Numbered from the stretch's first letter, positions 18,447-28,819 are shown. The stretch is 64,000 nucleotides of DNA from Sulfitobacter guttiformis (GCF_003610455.1 NZ_RAQK01000001.1:2046001-2110000), one strand, 5' to 3'. Program-made: numbers and translations. The notes: generated from the sequence alone by a model not told the origin.

Positions 18447-20651
18447 TCATCTCCCGCGGCGTTTAACGCCACCACGCATACCGCCCCTGCCCATTGTGCT
18501 TCGACCGGATTTCGTTTTGGCGTCGTCCACGGCCTTGTCCACAGCGTATTGGCGCGCCATTGGATCATCCGCTATCGTCAGATCCACAGCCTCCAGGCGC
18601 TTTACCTCGTCGCGCAAGCGCGCCGCTTCTTCGAACTCGAGGTTTTCAGCGGCTTTGCGCATATCGGTGCGCAGTCCTTCAAGGACTGATTTAAGGTTGC
18701 CGCCCGCTAGCGGGTTGTCGATTTTCGCGGTAACCCGGGACTGATCGGTATCACCCTTATAAAGACCCGCAAGAATGTCCTCGACGTTCTTCTTCACAGT
18801 CGTCGGCGTGATGCCATGGAGCTCATTGTAGGCGACCTGCTTCACGCGACGGCGCTCGGTCTCGCCCATTGCGCGCTCCATGCTGCCGGTAATTCGGTCG
18901 GCGTACATGATAACGCGCCCCTCGGCGTTGCGAGCCGCGCGTCCGATAGTCTGGATCAGCGAAGTTTCCGAGCGCAGGAAGCCCTCTTTGTCAGCGTCGA
19001 GGATGGCTACCAGCCCGCATTCGGGAATATCCAAGCCTTCTCGCAGAAGGTTGATGCCGATCAGCACGTCAAACGCTCCAAGGCGAAGATCGCGAAGGAT
19101 TTCTATCCGCTCGATTGTGTCGATATCAGAATGCATATAGCGCACGCGGATACCTTGCTCGTGCATGTATTCTGTGAGGTCCTCGGCCATCCGCTTGGTC
19201 AGCGTGGTGCACAACGTACGCATCCCCGCGGCAGAGACTTTTCGAACCTCGTCCAACAGGTCATCGACCTGCATATCAACAGGGCGTATTTCAATTTGTG
19301 GATCTATCAGGCCAGTTGGGCGGATGATCTGTTCTGTGAACACTCCTCCTGTTTGCTCCAACTCCCATGCCGCAGGAGTAGCGGAGACAAACACCGATTG
19401 CGGGCGCATGGCGTCCCACTCCTCGAATTTTAGGGGCCTGTTGTCCATACACGACGGGAGACGGAAGCCATGTTCCGCCAGCGTCATTTTGCGTCTGAAG
19501 TCACCCTTATACATCCCGCCGATTTGTGGCACGGAGACGTGGCTCTCGTCTGCGAATACAATTGCATTGTCGGGGATAAATTCGAAAAGGGTGGGGGGCG
19601 GCTCACCGGGCGCGCGGCCAGTGAGGTAGCGGGAGTAGTTCTCGATCCCGTTGCAAACACCGGTGGCTTCCAGCATTTCCAGATCGAAATTACAGCGCTG
19701 TTCAAGACGCTGCGCCTCCAGAAGTTTGCCATCGCCAACCAACTGGTCGAGACGCATCCGCAGCTCTTTTTTAATGCCGATAATCGCTTGATTCATCGTA
19801 GGCTTTGGTGTGACGTAGTGGGAGTTCGCGTAAACGCGCACTGTCTGGAACGTTCCGGTTTTCTCGCCTGTAAGCGGGTCAAACTCTGTAATGCTCTCCA
19901 GCTCTTCGCCAAAAAAGCTGAGACGCCATGCGCGGTCGTCAAGGTGGGCGGGAAAAATCTCGAGGGTATCGCCACGCACGCGAAAGCAGCCACGCTGAAA
20001 TCCAGCATCGTTACGCTTGTAGGCTTGGGCCACCAGATCGGCGATTACCTGACGTTGATCATAAGAAGTGCCTACCTTGAGATCCTGCGTCATTGCGCCG
20101 TAGGTTTCCACCGAGCCGATGCCGTAAATGCAGGAAACCGATGCAATGATGATCACATCATCGCGCTCCAGCAGGGACCGCGTTGCGGAGTGGCGCATCC
20201 TGTCAATCTGTTCGTTTATCTGGCTCTCCTTCTCGATGAAGGTGTCAGAGCGCGCAACATAAGCTTCGGGCTGATAGTAATCATAATAGCTGACGAAATA
20301 CTCGACGGCGTTATCAGGGAAGAAGCCCTTAAACTCTCCATAAAGCTGGGCCGCCAATGTTTTGTTCGGCGCGAGGATAATTGCAGGGCGCTGTGTCTCC
20401 TCGATCATCTTAGCCATGGTAAAGGTCTTGCCCGTACCAGTGGCCCCCAACAGAACCTGATCACGCTCGCCGTTGCGTATCCCCTCTGACAACTCCCTGA
20501 TCGCAGTGGGCTGGTCGCCTGCAGGCTCGAATTCGGTATGGAGAACAAATGTCTTGCCACCTTCCAGTTTTGCACGGGTGCGGACATCCTCGGCAGGGTT
20601 GGCGAGGTAGGCCTCGGTCACTTCGCTTTTGTCGGTCTGTGCATATGGCAT
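18447..20651 (-). CDS. uvrB: Excinuclease ABC subunit UvrB
   Basis: A 734-residue nucleotide-excision-repair helicase-like protein. Walker A is GATGTGKT, the beta-hairpin that opens DNA carries [10 protein letters not shown], and motif II reads FADESHV. Helicase domain 2 contains the REGLDIPE segment and the QTIGRAARN motif VI. The C-terminal UVR domain ([20 protein letters not shown]) binds UvrC. The protein has a Gly/Arg-rich tail of about 20 residues and an N-terminal extension, making it longer than the E. coli protein. UvrB is loaded by UvrA at lesions and recruits UvrC for incision. No alphaproteobacterial LexA box (GTTC-N7-GTTC) was found upstream by eye. Confidence 0.97.
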   Translation of the reverse strand: MPYAQTDKSEVTEAYLANPAEDVRTRAKLEGGKTFVLHTEFEPAGDQPTAIRELSEGIRNGERDQVLLGATGTGKTFTMAKMIEETQRPAIILAPNKTLAAQLYGEFKGFFPDNAVEYFVSYYDYYQPEAYVARSDTFIEKESQINEQIDRMRHSATRSLLERDDVIIIASVSCIYGIGSVETYGAMTQDLKVGTSYDQRQVIADLVAQAYKRNDAGFQRGCFRVRGDTLEIFPAHLDDRAWRLSFFGEELESITEFDPLTGEKTGTFQTVRVYANSHYVTPKPTMNQAIIGIKKELRMRLDQLVGDGKLLEAQRLEQRCNFDLEMLEATGVCNGIENYSRYLTGRAPGEPPPTLFEFIPDNAIVFADESHVSVPQIGGMYKGDFRRKMTLAEHGFRLPSCMDNRPLKFEEWDAMRPQSVFVSATPAAWELEQTGGVFTEQIIRPTGLIDPQIEIRPVDMQVDDLLDEVRKVSAAGMRTLCTTLTKRMAEDLTEYMHEQGIRVRYMHSDIDTIERIEILRDLRLGAFDVLIGINLLREGLDIPECGLVAILDADKEGFLRSETSLIQTIGRAARNAEGRVIMYADRITGSMERAMGETERRRVKQVAYNELHGITPTTVKKNVEDILAGLYKGDTDQSRVTAKIDNPLAGGNLKSVLEGLRTDMRKAAENLEFEEAARLRDEVKRLEAVDLTIADDPMARQYAVDKAVDDAKTKSGRSTMGRGGMRGGVKRRGR

Positions 20652-21080
20652 GGTGTAATCTCCTCCCCCTAAAGTCTTCTGTCAGACAGTTTCTTCAAGG
20701 GGTAGGTAGGTAAATAATTCTCTTCTTAGCAATAAAGGTAGGACCGTGCAGCCCTCGGGCCGGAGTTTAGCGCCAAGAAACGGCCATATTTCCTTGCAGA
20801 GTGCTTTTCTGAACCACGGTGCAGAGCGTGCAGGTCTGCAATGTGAGTTGAGCAAATGGGTATGCCTGTAAAGTGTGCACCGCAATTTACTCCTGACACC
20901 GGACCGCTTTTCGCATTTCTATCAAGGCGCGCAGCGGTCTGTCAGGCGATTGCAAACAAAAAAAGCCATGATAATACATTGCCGGATCGGCTGCATATCA
21001 ACGTTGCGTCAACGCAAAGGGGTTGAATCACGTAGGTCCATCGTGGCAATAGTTTTAGAACGAGCAAGAGGTCACAACAC
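20652..21080. other. Intergenic region upstream of uvrB and NDUFS4 genes
   Basis: About 430 bp between divergent uvrB and the NDUFS4-like gene, containing no supported gene. It must carry both promoters. The only distinct element is the palindrome at 21003-21017. No tRNA or small RNA fold was recognised. Confidence 0.5.
21003..21017 (-). promoter_or_regulatory. Palindromic element upstream of NDUFS4 gene
   Basis: On the minus strand this reads TTGCGTTGACGCAAC. Its arms TTGCGT/ACGCAA are perfect inverted repeats around a 2-bp centre. It lies 63 bp before the NDUFS4 start. A 15-mer differing at one base occurs at 24913-24927 before the Hint gene. It looks like a binding site for a dimeric regulator that I cannot name. 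Confidence 0.4.
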
Positions 21081-21392
21081 ATGCGCGCGAGAATCTATCA
21101 GCCGGCCCGTACTGCCATGTCGTCCGGCACAGCAAAAACAAAACACTGGGTGCTGGAGTTTGCACCGGATGAGGCGCGTGAAGTTGATCCCTTGATGGGA
21201 TGGACCTCGTCGAGTGACACACAAAGTCAGGTTTCGTTGCAATTTTCAAGCAAGCAGGAAGCGGTCGAGTACGCCTCCGAGCATGGCATCGAAGTACAGG
21301 TGCAAGAACCGAACAAGCGCAAGCCGGTAATCCGCAATGGCGGCTATGGCGAGAACTTTGCGACGGGACGTCGCGGTGCTTGGACCCATTGA
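21081..21392 (+). CDS. Complex I accessory subunit, NDUFS4 (ETC_C1_NDUFA4) family
   Basis: A 103-residue soluble protein. [17 protein letters not shown] at the start, [10 protein letters not shown] and [12 protein letters not shown] with a following [17 protein letters not shown] match the NDUFS4 family, the 18-kDa accessory subunit of respiratory complex I that alphaproteobacteria share with mitochondria. It sits on the hydrophilic arm and stabilises assembly. AGAGGT precedes the ATG by about 9 bp. It is monocistronic and far from any nuo operon in this window, which is normal for this subunit in the group. Confidence 0.92.
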   Translation: MRARIYQPARTAMSSGTAKTKHWVLEFAPDEAREVDPLMGWTSSSDTQSQVSLQFSSKQEAVEYASEHGIEVQVQEPNKRKPVIRNGGYGENFATGRRGAWTH

Positions 21393-21847
21393 GGGTGTGT
21401 AAATCGGGTTAAAGGTGTCTCGGGATCGGGGTAAGCATCTCGAGAAAAATATCCTCATACTGCATATAGCGCATCCTTTTAATGCCTCTGCTGTATGTTG
21501 ATTTTGTCCCCCTTAAATCATCTAGTATATGCTGGTAGGCAAAGCAGGTAATACACTCAATGAGTGTCTGCGCGTCGTCAGACAGTTTGAAGCTACTTGG
21601 CCAACGCACCTCTGCGCGTGACTGCGACCGACAGGTTGCGGACATCCAAATTCGTGCCGCGATCCTAAATGGCTTCACTTCTCTCGGCATAGCCAATTAA
21701 GCTAATAACTCCGTCTGGCTTAAGGTGGAGTGAGGCCTCAGGCACAATTTGTGCAACAACCCCATCCGAGACAGTAAGCTTTTGGTTTTGCAGAAATAAA
21801 TTGAGCGGCGTAGCGCACTGTATTGAGGGGTTGACCTGCGCGGGCGG
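21393..21847. other. Intergenic region before the TPR-GT32 pseudogene
   Basis: About 455 bp. A minus-strand frame of 95 codons (21409-21696) runs through it without a homologue I recognise, and it lacks a clear ribosome site; I do not call it. The final part must contain the promoter of the downstream TPR gene. No RNA gene is visible. Confidence 0.4.
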
Positions 21848-24619
21848 TTGCGATCCTTTCCGGGGATGGATCAGAACAAGAGCGACAAAATTCAAACCCT
21901 TCACGCACAGATCAACGTGTTGTTCGAGGCGCGTAAATTCCGCCGCGCTTTGGATGTCATTGCCGAGGGATTGGCGGTGTCGCCTGATGATATGTTTTTG
22001 CGGCTCCGCCAATGCTTGGCGTGGCGCAAGGTCGGGCAAAGGGCAAAAAGCTTGAGCCAATTGCGTGCATTAAACGCCCGTTTTCCCGGTCACCGCGCGG
22101 TTGCATGCGAGCTTGCAACGGAACTGCGCCTCGCTGGTGATCCGGCGGGAAGCTTGGATTTGGTTCAGGCCATCATCACTGCCGACCCAAATCACATGGG
22201 TGCCCGCACAGAACAGATTCAATCGCTCTCTGCGCTCAAACGGCACGGTGATGCGTTGGTGGCAGCGGATGCAGCTCTGGAACTTCGCGCCGGTCACCTT
22301 AGGGTTTCATTGGTGCGCGTGGCGGTGCTGGGTGCGCTGGGGCGGTCCGCTGAGGGGCTGTCGTTTCTGCGGGAGCTGCACGTCGCCCGCCCCCTGAATG
22401 TGCAAATAGCACTGGCCTTGGGCGATGCCTTGCTGGTGGCGGGGGATGCGGCTGCAGCGGATGATACCTATGAGGTCGTCCTCGACGCCGCACCGCACAA
22501 CATTCGCGCATGGCTTGGTCGTATCAACTGCGCAGTGGCACAAGAAGCGGGCGAGGCGGCGCTGGCATATTGTGAGGCCGCCCGTTTGCTGCACCCGACC
22601 ATACCTGCATTCATCATGCGGCAAACCACAGCCTTCCTTATGTTGGACCGATTGGACAGTGGCGTTGCCGTTCTGGAAGATGCATTGAAACACGCCCCGA
22701 ATGATGCGGTTTGGCGCTAGCGTTTGGCGCATTTCTATTTCCTGAAAGGCGCGCCTGAGGCCGCAAATGCGGTTTTGGTCAACGCGCCCGAGGGGTATAT
22801 CGCCACGCACTCCGATGTGCAGCGACGCGCCGACGCGGCGGAGGCGCAAGGTGATGCGGCCGGAGCCCTGCAAATTCTTGGGGAGGCGATTGGCAAAGGC
22901 GCCACGCCAGCCCCCGCGGATATACCCGCGGAGTTGGCGCTGAAATATTGCGAGATGGCAGTGCAGATGGGTCAGACCGACGCCGTGCGCCAGATCTTGC
23001 TGGAAATCATCGCAGTGATCGACACGTTGCATGACGTCATCCTGATGCGCCTTGTAAAACTGGGCGAGCGGGCAGAGCAACTCGACGTTGCGCTGGCAGC
23101 AATCAACGAGATCGCGACGCGCAACCGGATCAGACCCTCTGTCGCACAGTTTCTGGTCCGGCGTGCGCATATGGTGATGGACAGCGCTGGATCCGCGCGT
23201 TTGGCGCAGGCGCTTGAGGCCAAGTTGCAACCGTCCGAGCAACCCGAATTCAGAGTGTTTGCTGCCGCCACTTTATCAGGGCCGGATGCCGCACTTGCCT
23301 TGGCGCGGTCCGGTATTCAGGTGCCTGCGACGGTCTTGGAGACGAGAATAATCGCAGAGCAGATCCTTGGCGTTGGAAAGTCGCGGCTTGCTCTGCGGTA
23401 CTTGCGGCGGGCGATAAACAGATGGCCCAACAAGGCGCATTTGCGCGCTTTGTTCATGCGCGCCTGTGCCGCCAATGGCGATCTGGCCGCGGGACATGTG
23501 ATGCTTGATGCGCTCACGGCGGCCAACCCCGAGGTCTCTGTCGACCTAAACCGGATCGAGCTTTTGGTGGAAGGCGGGCATCTGGAGCAAGCTGTGGCAA
23601 TTCTTGAAAAGCGGCAGGCGCGTGGCTTGAAAGCGGTCGCTTCAATGCGTGCGATTGAAATATATCTGGCGCTGGGCCGGTATGAGGACGCCCTCAAAAT
23701 CGAATCGGAAGTGCGCAGATCACCGGCGATAGGGCGCCAGACAGCAAGCCATTTTGGAATTACGCTGGTCGGATCGCGGCTCAAGGATCAGGGACTCTAC
23801 CGCGAGGATGCAGCCCATTTGCGCAGCACGGGCATGGCCGAGGATGAAATCACCCGCCGCATGGCCCGAAAATTCTTCTATCCGGCGAAATTCATCATTG
23901 ATGACTGGTTGAAAGGCGCGGACATCTCGGACCCTGCAAAAGCGACTACAGGGAACATACCGCGCAATGTGATGCAGTATTGGAACGCGCCATTGCCGCC
24001 CGCCGAGGTTCAAGCCGTCATGGAAAGCTGGCGGGTGCCGGGGTTTGAGCACACGGTCTATGACCGTCTGTCTGCCCTTGCATTTTTGCGCAAGAACTTC
24101 GGCGAAAAACATGTGCACGCCTTCTCGTTGGCCAATTCAGCCGCTGAGGAGTGTGATTTTCTGCGGCTCTGCCTGCTGTATAAATTTGGTGGCATTTACG
24201 TTGATGCTGATGACCGTTTGAACAGTGATCCGAGCGCGCTTCTTGCCCAAGGCAACGGCATGATTGTGGTTCGCGAAACCATGGGTGCCATCGCCAATAA
24301 CCTGATCTGTGCCCGCCCCGGTCATCCGGTTTTGAACAACGCGATTGCGCTGGCGGGGCGGTCGCTGTTGAATCGCGAAAATGACAACACATGGTCTAAA
24401 ACGGGGCCCGGATTGATGACCCGCGCAATTGCGCTCTATCTTCACGCGACCGACGACGCGGAAAGTCGCAATGACCTCACAATCATCACGACCCAGATGA
24501 TGCGCCGCCATGTGCAGCCGCATGTGCGGCTCTCGTACAAGACCACTGCGCACTATTGGAATGCGCGCGACGGGCGCGTATCGGATCAGATCGTTGCGGC
24601 ACTTTCCCGGATCGGGTGA
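21848..24619 (+). pseudogene. TPR-glycosyltransferase (GT32/DXD) gene interrupted by one amber codon
   Basis: Two frames, 21848-22720 (290 codons) and 22721-24619, are in the same phase and are separated only by TAG at 22718-22720. Together they would encode about 922 residues. The first three quarters are TPR-like helical pairs (AGDPAGSLDLVQAIITADPN; LGRYEDALKIESEVRRSP). The last 200 residues form a GT32-type sugar transferase domain: IPRNVMQYWNAPLPP is the family start, and LYKFGGIYVDADD holds the DXD metal/nucleotide-sugar motif near residue 780. The TPR sequence continues smoothly across the stop (NDAVWR then RLAHFYFLKG), so a recent nonsense change is the simplest reading. The distal part could still be made from the TTG at 22724. 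Intact homologues would transfer sugar to a protein or glycan. Confidence 0.85.
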
Positions 24620-24958
24620 GCGTCCGCGCATCGGCTCTGCTGATCTGTACGTGGTCATTTTGGGCACGAGGAAATCCTGACCGGTCAGGGCATCAAAACC
24701 ATCCGGAGTGATTACATTCATGCCACCGCTGACGCAAAGCAGTAATCAAAGCGCAAGGTGCGATACGGGCTGCGGCGCAATGGATGTGTGCCATGGCCCG
24801 ACATAATCGGTTTGTGCGACAGCCTAAGGCGCGCGCGCACATTTATGTCGCATTTTCAGGCGGTAACGCCGATGCGGATGCAATTTGAAGTAGATAATTC
24901 ACCGGCGAAGCGTTACGTTGACGCAACTTCATATATAAAAAACCTTTGAGGATCTGAC
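24620..24958. other. Intergenic region before the Hint-domain gene
   Basis: About 340 bp. It includes a coding-like minus-strand stretch (24625-24721, starting MNVITPDGFDALTGQDF) that runs on into the antisense of the GT32 gene and matches nothing I recognise. The promoter-proximal part is AT-rich and holds a palindrome (24913-24927) and a related half-site TGACGCAA near 24733. Confidence 0.4.
24913..24927 (+). promoter_or_regulatory. Palindromic element upstream of the Hint-domain gene
   Basis: TTACGTTGACGCAAC lies 31 bp before the ATG, just upstream of the AT-rich TATATAAAA tract. It differs at one base from the element at 21003-21017 (minus strand). Its position suits an operator or activator site. 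The regulator is unknown. Confidence 0.4.
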
Positions 24959-25981
24959 ATGCCGACATTTGAATTCGACGACGGGGCAAGGATCACGCAA
25001 AGTGGCGCTGACCCCTCCATTAGCTTCACCGATGATGGGGTCAATTTCACGCTCAGTTCTGCCGCAGGCAATGCGGGCGACGAGGATATTACAAACACAC
25101 CTGGTTTACTTGGCGGCGTGATTTCCGTTACTGACGTAAGTGTAGCTTCTGGCGGCGTGACACTTACGTTTAATGACGGGGCGGGAAATGCGCAGTTTGC
25201 GGGCCAGATGTCGGTCGCATTCTCGACCGTGTTTGCGGGCGGGAACGTCACGTTTGTTGCGACAGATCCTGCGGATAATGTTGTGGTTGCCATGGCTGTA
25301 GGCACCGTTTCCACCGGTGCCACGACTGGAAACTTCACGTCTATTATCTTCAACGGTGGCTTTTATGGCATCACGAGCATGACCACCGCAGCATCCGCGC
25401 TGACCTGTTTCCTGACGGGCACGCAGATTGCGACGAAAGACGGCATGGTCAACGTCGAGGATATCAAAGCGGGCGACATCATCACCACGGTTGATGGCGA
25501 GGCGCAGGTGCAGTGGCTGGGCGTTCAGCACGTCGATACCGCGACGGCGATGCCCGCCAAGGTCAACCCGATCTGCTTTACCGCAGGTGCGCTGGCCGAA
25601 AACGTCCCCTCGCGCGATCTGTATCTGTCGCCCAACCACGCGGTTGCGATCGAGGGCCGCCTGTTTGACGCGCATACGCTGCTTAACGGCCGCTCGATCT
25701 ATCAGGTCGCAAACCCGGGCAAAGCCTTCACCTACTATCACATCGAGACCGGCGCACATGAACTGCTGCTGGCCGAAAATACCCCCGCCGAGACTTTTGT
25801 CGATTTCGCCGACCGTGTGAATTTCGACAACGGTGCCGAGCGTGCGGACGCGCCCATGATCCCCGAGATGGCGCTGCCACGGGTATCGGCCAAACGCATG
25901 GTGCCCACGTCGGTCGCGCAATCGCTTGAAGAGCGCGCAACCCAACTGAGCTTTGCCCTGTCCAAAACCCGCGCGGCATAA
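24959..25981 (+). CDS. Hint-domain-containing protein (Hint_2 type)
   Basis: A 340-residue protein. Residues 1-145 are Gly/Thr/Asp/Val-rich beta structure resembling secreted adhesin or RTX-like modules. A Hint (hedgehog/intein) autoprocessing domain follows from Cys150: CFLTGTQIATKDGMVNVED, then DLYLSPNHAVAIEG with His227, which fits the block-F-type histidine. The Hint_2 version is very frequent in Rhodobacterales, usually C-terminal to a secreted-looking domain with no Sec signal, as here. In principle Cys150 can attack the preceding peptide bond, releasing or ligating the N-terminal domain. It lies 27 bp before the TPR-sulfotransferase gene, so the two are likely co-transcribed. AGGATCTGAC precedes the ATG. 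Confidence 0.88.
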   Translation: MPTFEFDDGARITQSGADPSISFTDDGVNFTLSSAAGNAGDEDITNTPGLLGGVISVTDVSVASGGVTLTFNDGAGNAQFAGQMSVAFSTVFAGGNVTFVATDPADNVVVAMAVGTVSTGATTGNFTSIIFNGGFYGITSMTTAASALTCFLTGTQIATKDGMVNVEDIKAGDIITTVDGEAQVQWLGVQHVDTATAMPAKVNPICFTAGALAENVPSRDLYLSPNHAVAIEGRLFDAHTLLNGRSIYQVANPGKAFTYYHIETGAHELLLAENTPAETFVDFADRVNFDNGAERADAPMIPEMALPRVSAKRMVPTSVAQSLEERATQLSFALSKTRAA

Positions 25982-26008
25982 CCCGCGTGTTTCGACCAAG
26001 GAACGCCA

Positions 26009-27859
26009 ATGTCCGTTGATACGCCTCTTGCTGATACCCGAACGCCAGAAGCGGTCAACGCCGACCTTGAGCGGATAAAGCGCCACCAGAACGCGGGCCG
26101 TTTCCCCGAAGCACAAGCCATGATCACCAAGCTGATCGCGACGCAGGGCGAGGTTGCGCGCCTTGTGCATCTGCGTGGTCTCAACGTGGCGATGCAAGGC
26201 GATGTCGATGCCGGTCTGGCCGAGCTTAAGTCCGCTATGAGCCTTGATGTGAAAGATGTGAGCATCATCGTCGACTATGGTGCCCTGTTGGCCCAAAAGG
26301 GCCGCATCGACGAGGCCGTTGACGTCTTTCAGGCGGGTGTTGATACGGCACCCAAACATGCGCTGGCGCATGCCAATCTGGGTGCGGCACTGGTGGTTAA
26401 CAAGGATTATCCGCGCGCGATCGCGGCCTTGAAAACCGCGATTGAGCTGGATGACACACTTAACGACAGCCGTCTGAACCTTGCGCAGGCCTATATCCGC
26501 ATGGGCGCGTTCCAGCCTGCAGTTGATGTGCTGTTTCGCGCGCTGGCCCAAGACCCACAATCCGCCGGCGCGCACGTGAACCTTGCGCTGGCGCTGTTTC
26601 GCCGCGAGCGTCACGATGCCGCCGAACACCATGCCCGCCGCGCGCTGGAGTTGGTGCCTGATGCGCCAGAGGCATGGCTGCATCTGGGGGCAATCCTCGG
26701 TGCGGCAGGGCGTATGGATGAGGCGGTAGAGGCCTTGTTGCGTGCCGCAGAATCGCGGGATTTTGGCTTGGCTGCCACAAGCCGCATTGTCTCGCTTCGC
26801 AAAACCACATCGGACAGCCCCGAGCTTGCCCTGCTGGAAGGTTTTGGCGCCAAGTTGGCGGCCAAGCCCGATGCCCCGGCCGAGACCAGATCAACCTATC
26901 ACTTTGCCCGTGGTAAAGCTGCGCAGGATCTGGCGGACTACGACATGGCGGCACATCATTTCGCCCTTGGCAATGCTGCCACCGCCGAGGTGCATCCGTT
27001 CGACCGTGCAAAAGCCCACGATCAAAACGGCCGCGTGCGCGAGTTGGTCACGCCTGCGCTGATGTCACGTCTCAAGGCCGCAGGGCTACGCTCTAACGCG
27101 CCTGTGTTCATCTGCGGGCTGCCCCGGTCCGGCACCACATTGATGGAGCAGATGTTTTCGCGCCATCCGGACGTGCAAGCAGGGGGTGAAATGATCGCGA
27201 CCCAAGTGGCGTTTTCCAAAAATCCTGTACTGCGCGCGATCTTGGAGAAAGAACGCCCTGCGGATGATCTGAGCGAAGACAACATCACACAATTCGCCGA
27301 GGACTACGTTGAGTTTTTGCACCGCGAAGGTCTCAAATCCGATGTGGTGACGGATAAGATGCCCGCTAACTATTACTACATAGGTGTGCTTGCCATGGCG
27401 TTCCCGCGCGCGCGGTTTGTGCTGATGCGGCGGCATCCGCTGGATTGTCTGCTGTCCAACTACACGCAAAACTTTGGCCGCAACCAGACATTCAGCTCGT
27501 CGTTCGAGAACCTAGGTCTGGTCTATAACCTGTTTGATAGCCTCGCAACGCATTGGCAAAAGCTGCTGCCGGAGCAGGTGCGCGTTGTACAATACGAGGA
27601 TGTCGTGGCTGATGCCGAAGCTCAGATGCGATCGCTGCTGGAGTTTACCGGTTTGCCGTGGAACGATGATGTGCTGGACCACATTGCCTCATCGCGAGGG
27701 GTCAACACCGCCTCTGTGGCCCAAGTGCGCGAGCCGATCTACACCAGATCAGTCAAGCGCTGGCAGCGTTACGGTCCGCACATTCAAGGCCTTGCTTTGG
27801 CCGTGCGTGATCATCTTACTGCGGAAGAATTGCGCGCTTGTGGTGTGACACAGGCCTGA
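26009..27859 (+). CDS. TPR-sulfotransferase fusion protein
   Basis: A 616-residue cytoplasmic protein. The N-terminal 270 residues are TPRs (AHANLGAALVVNKDYPRAIA; AHVNLALALFRRERHDAAEH; AWLHLGAILGAAGRMDEAVE). The C-terminal half is a Sulfotransfer_3 domain beginning VFICGLPRSGTTLMEQMF near residue 365, whose GLPRSGTT loop binds the 5'-phosphosulfate of PAPS. RFVLMRRHPLDCLLSNY supplies the 3'-phosphate-binding Arg/Ser segment. The layout recalls tyrosylprotein sulfotransferases with a TPR substrate-docking module, but the acceptor here is unknown. It follows the Hint gene by 27 bp, and a second TPR-transferase (the broken GT32 gene) is just upstream. Confidence 0.88.
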   Translation: MSVDTPLADTRTPEAVNADLERIKRHQNAGRFPEAQAMITKLIATQGEVARLVHLRGLNVAMQGDVDAGLAELKSAMSLDVKDVSIIVDYGALLAQKGRIDEAVDVFQAGVDTAPKHALAHANLGAALVVNKDYPRAIAALKTAIELDDTLNDSRLNLAQAYIRMGAFQPAVDVLFRALAQDPQSAGAHVNLALALFRRERHDAAEHHARRALELVPDAPEAWLHLGAILGAAGRMDEAVEALLRAAESRDFGLAATSRIVSLRKTTSDSPELALLEGFGAKLAAKPDAPAETRSTYHFARGKAAQDLADYDMAAHHFALGNAATAEVHPFDRAKAHDQNGRVRELVTPALMSRLKAAGLRSNAPVFICGLPRSGTTLMEQMFSRHPDVQAGGEMIATQVAFSKNPVLRAILEKERPADDLSEDNITQFAEDYVEFLHREGLKSDVVTDKMPANYYYIGVLAMAFPRARFVLMRRHPLDCLLSNYTQNFGRNQTFSSSFENLGLVYNLFDSLATHWQKLLPEQVRVVQYEDVVADAEAQMRSLLEFTGLPWNDDVLDHIASSRGVNTASVAQVREPIYTRSVKRWQRYGPHIQGLALAVRDHLTAEELRACGVTQA

Positions 27860-27983
27860 TTTCCGCGCGTTGTCAGGTCTAGAGGGGGCCTTTGATTTCA
27901 AAGGAAGCCCTTACCTCAAAAGCCTAATCTTTTACGCGGTGTTTTTCTAAGTGCGCTACGGCGTGTCATGTGGTGATCTTTAG

Positions 27984-28193
27984 GATATGTTAGCTGAACG
28001 CGGCATTGAAGTTGAGCACGCGGGGCTGGACTTAAGGTTCTTGCCTCTGATTGCTGCAAAGGTCCCAGCCAGAAAGAGGCCGAGAACCATTTCTTGGGAC
28101 GTGTATGAAACCTACATTAAGGGTAGCGGCAAGTGAGTTGCTATTTACCGCGATGGTCAAACCTTGATGGAAAATGTGCAATTTAGAAAATAA
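27984..28193 (+). pseudogene. IS6-family transposase remnant
   Basis: One frame reads DMLAERGIEVEHA, then ARKRPRTISWDVYETYIKG, then SGK, a TGA at 28134-28136 where the family has Trp, and VAIYRDGQTLMENVQF. These pieces match in order the N-terminal ERGI(D/E)V helix-turn-helix and the first catalytic block (W..DETYIKV.G.W.YLYRA) of IS6/IS26-like transposases. The linker between them is shortened, the first catalytic Asp appears displaced (WDVYET instead of W.vDET), and the later DDE blocks are missing. It is plainly non-functional. No terminal inverted repeats were found. Confidence 0.65.
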
Positions 28194-28363
28194 AATCCGG
28201 CTTGACCGCTTCAAGGAAGACGGCCGCGAGATACGAGCGGGCGACGCAGAAGCGAAGCTCAACGCTAAGCTGGGCAAGCTGATGAAGTAAAAGAAAGACG
28301 CAAAGCGAGCCGATTGAACCTTCTCGACACTTTAGCCTCCCTGTGTGAATGGATAATTTTTTA

Positions 28364-28819
28364 ATGGAATTCCACCTGGCGCGACCACTTTCGTCGGATC
28401 AGGTCACACATCATGATTTTAAAGACCAACATGATCCTGCGTATGAAACAGCTCGTCGCCTTTTATAACGGCTGATTGCCAAAATTTTGCTCAAAGACGG
28501 TGGATTGTTCGGCCGCTGGAAGGTTGATGCCTACCATACTCGCCTGGACGCAAGCTTGGGCACGTCTCCAAAGCAGGCATAGGAAAGAGCAACCAAGGAA
28601 TGGTTCCCTCGTTCGTTGAGCAATGATGAGATGCGTGAGGCATTCGGCGTCCGGAGAGGGAGTAAACTCAGTGGTGTTGGCTTTCTGGTATCTCATATCG
28701 ACTATCAGGCTGAAGAAGTGACGGAAAAGTTCCTCAATACCAATGCCGAACTTTTCGATAACCTTCGCTGGGACGGCGACATTGGAGCAATCAGCGTGCG
28801 GTGTGAGGATGGCCCTTAG
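28364..28819 (+). pseudogene. Decayed reading frame, function unknown
   Basis: A single frame from ATG 28364 to TAG at 28817-28819 (151 codons) is interrupted by TAA at 28466 and TAG at 28580. The translated pieces look protein-like: DFKDQHDPAYETARRLL, then LIAKILLKDGGLFGRWKVDA, then MREAFGVRRGSKLSGVGFLV and ITEKFLNT-type acidic helices at the end (EEVTEKFLNTNAELF). I do not recognise the family. The last 67 codons remain open and could be mistaken for a small gene. Its place beside an IS remnant supports decay. Confidence 0.4.

Noticed and set aside
21409..21696. 95-codon minus-strand frame in an intergenic region
   Set aside because: No recognised motif, no clear ribosome site and no neighbour on that strand. 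It could be real but cannot be supported.
25106..26683. A 525-codon minus-strand frame opposite the Hint and sulfotransferase genes
   Set aside because: It spans two real genes on the other strand and has the biased His/Arg/Gly composition of an antisense frame.
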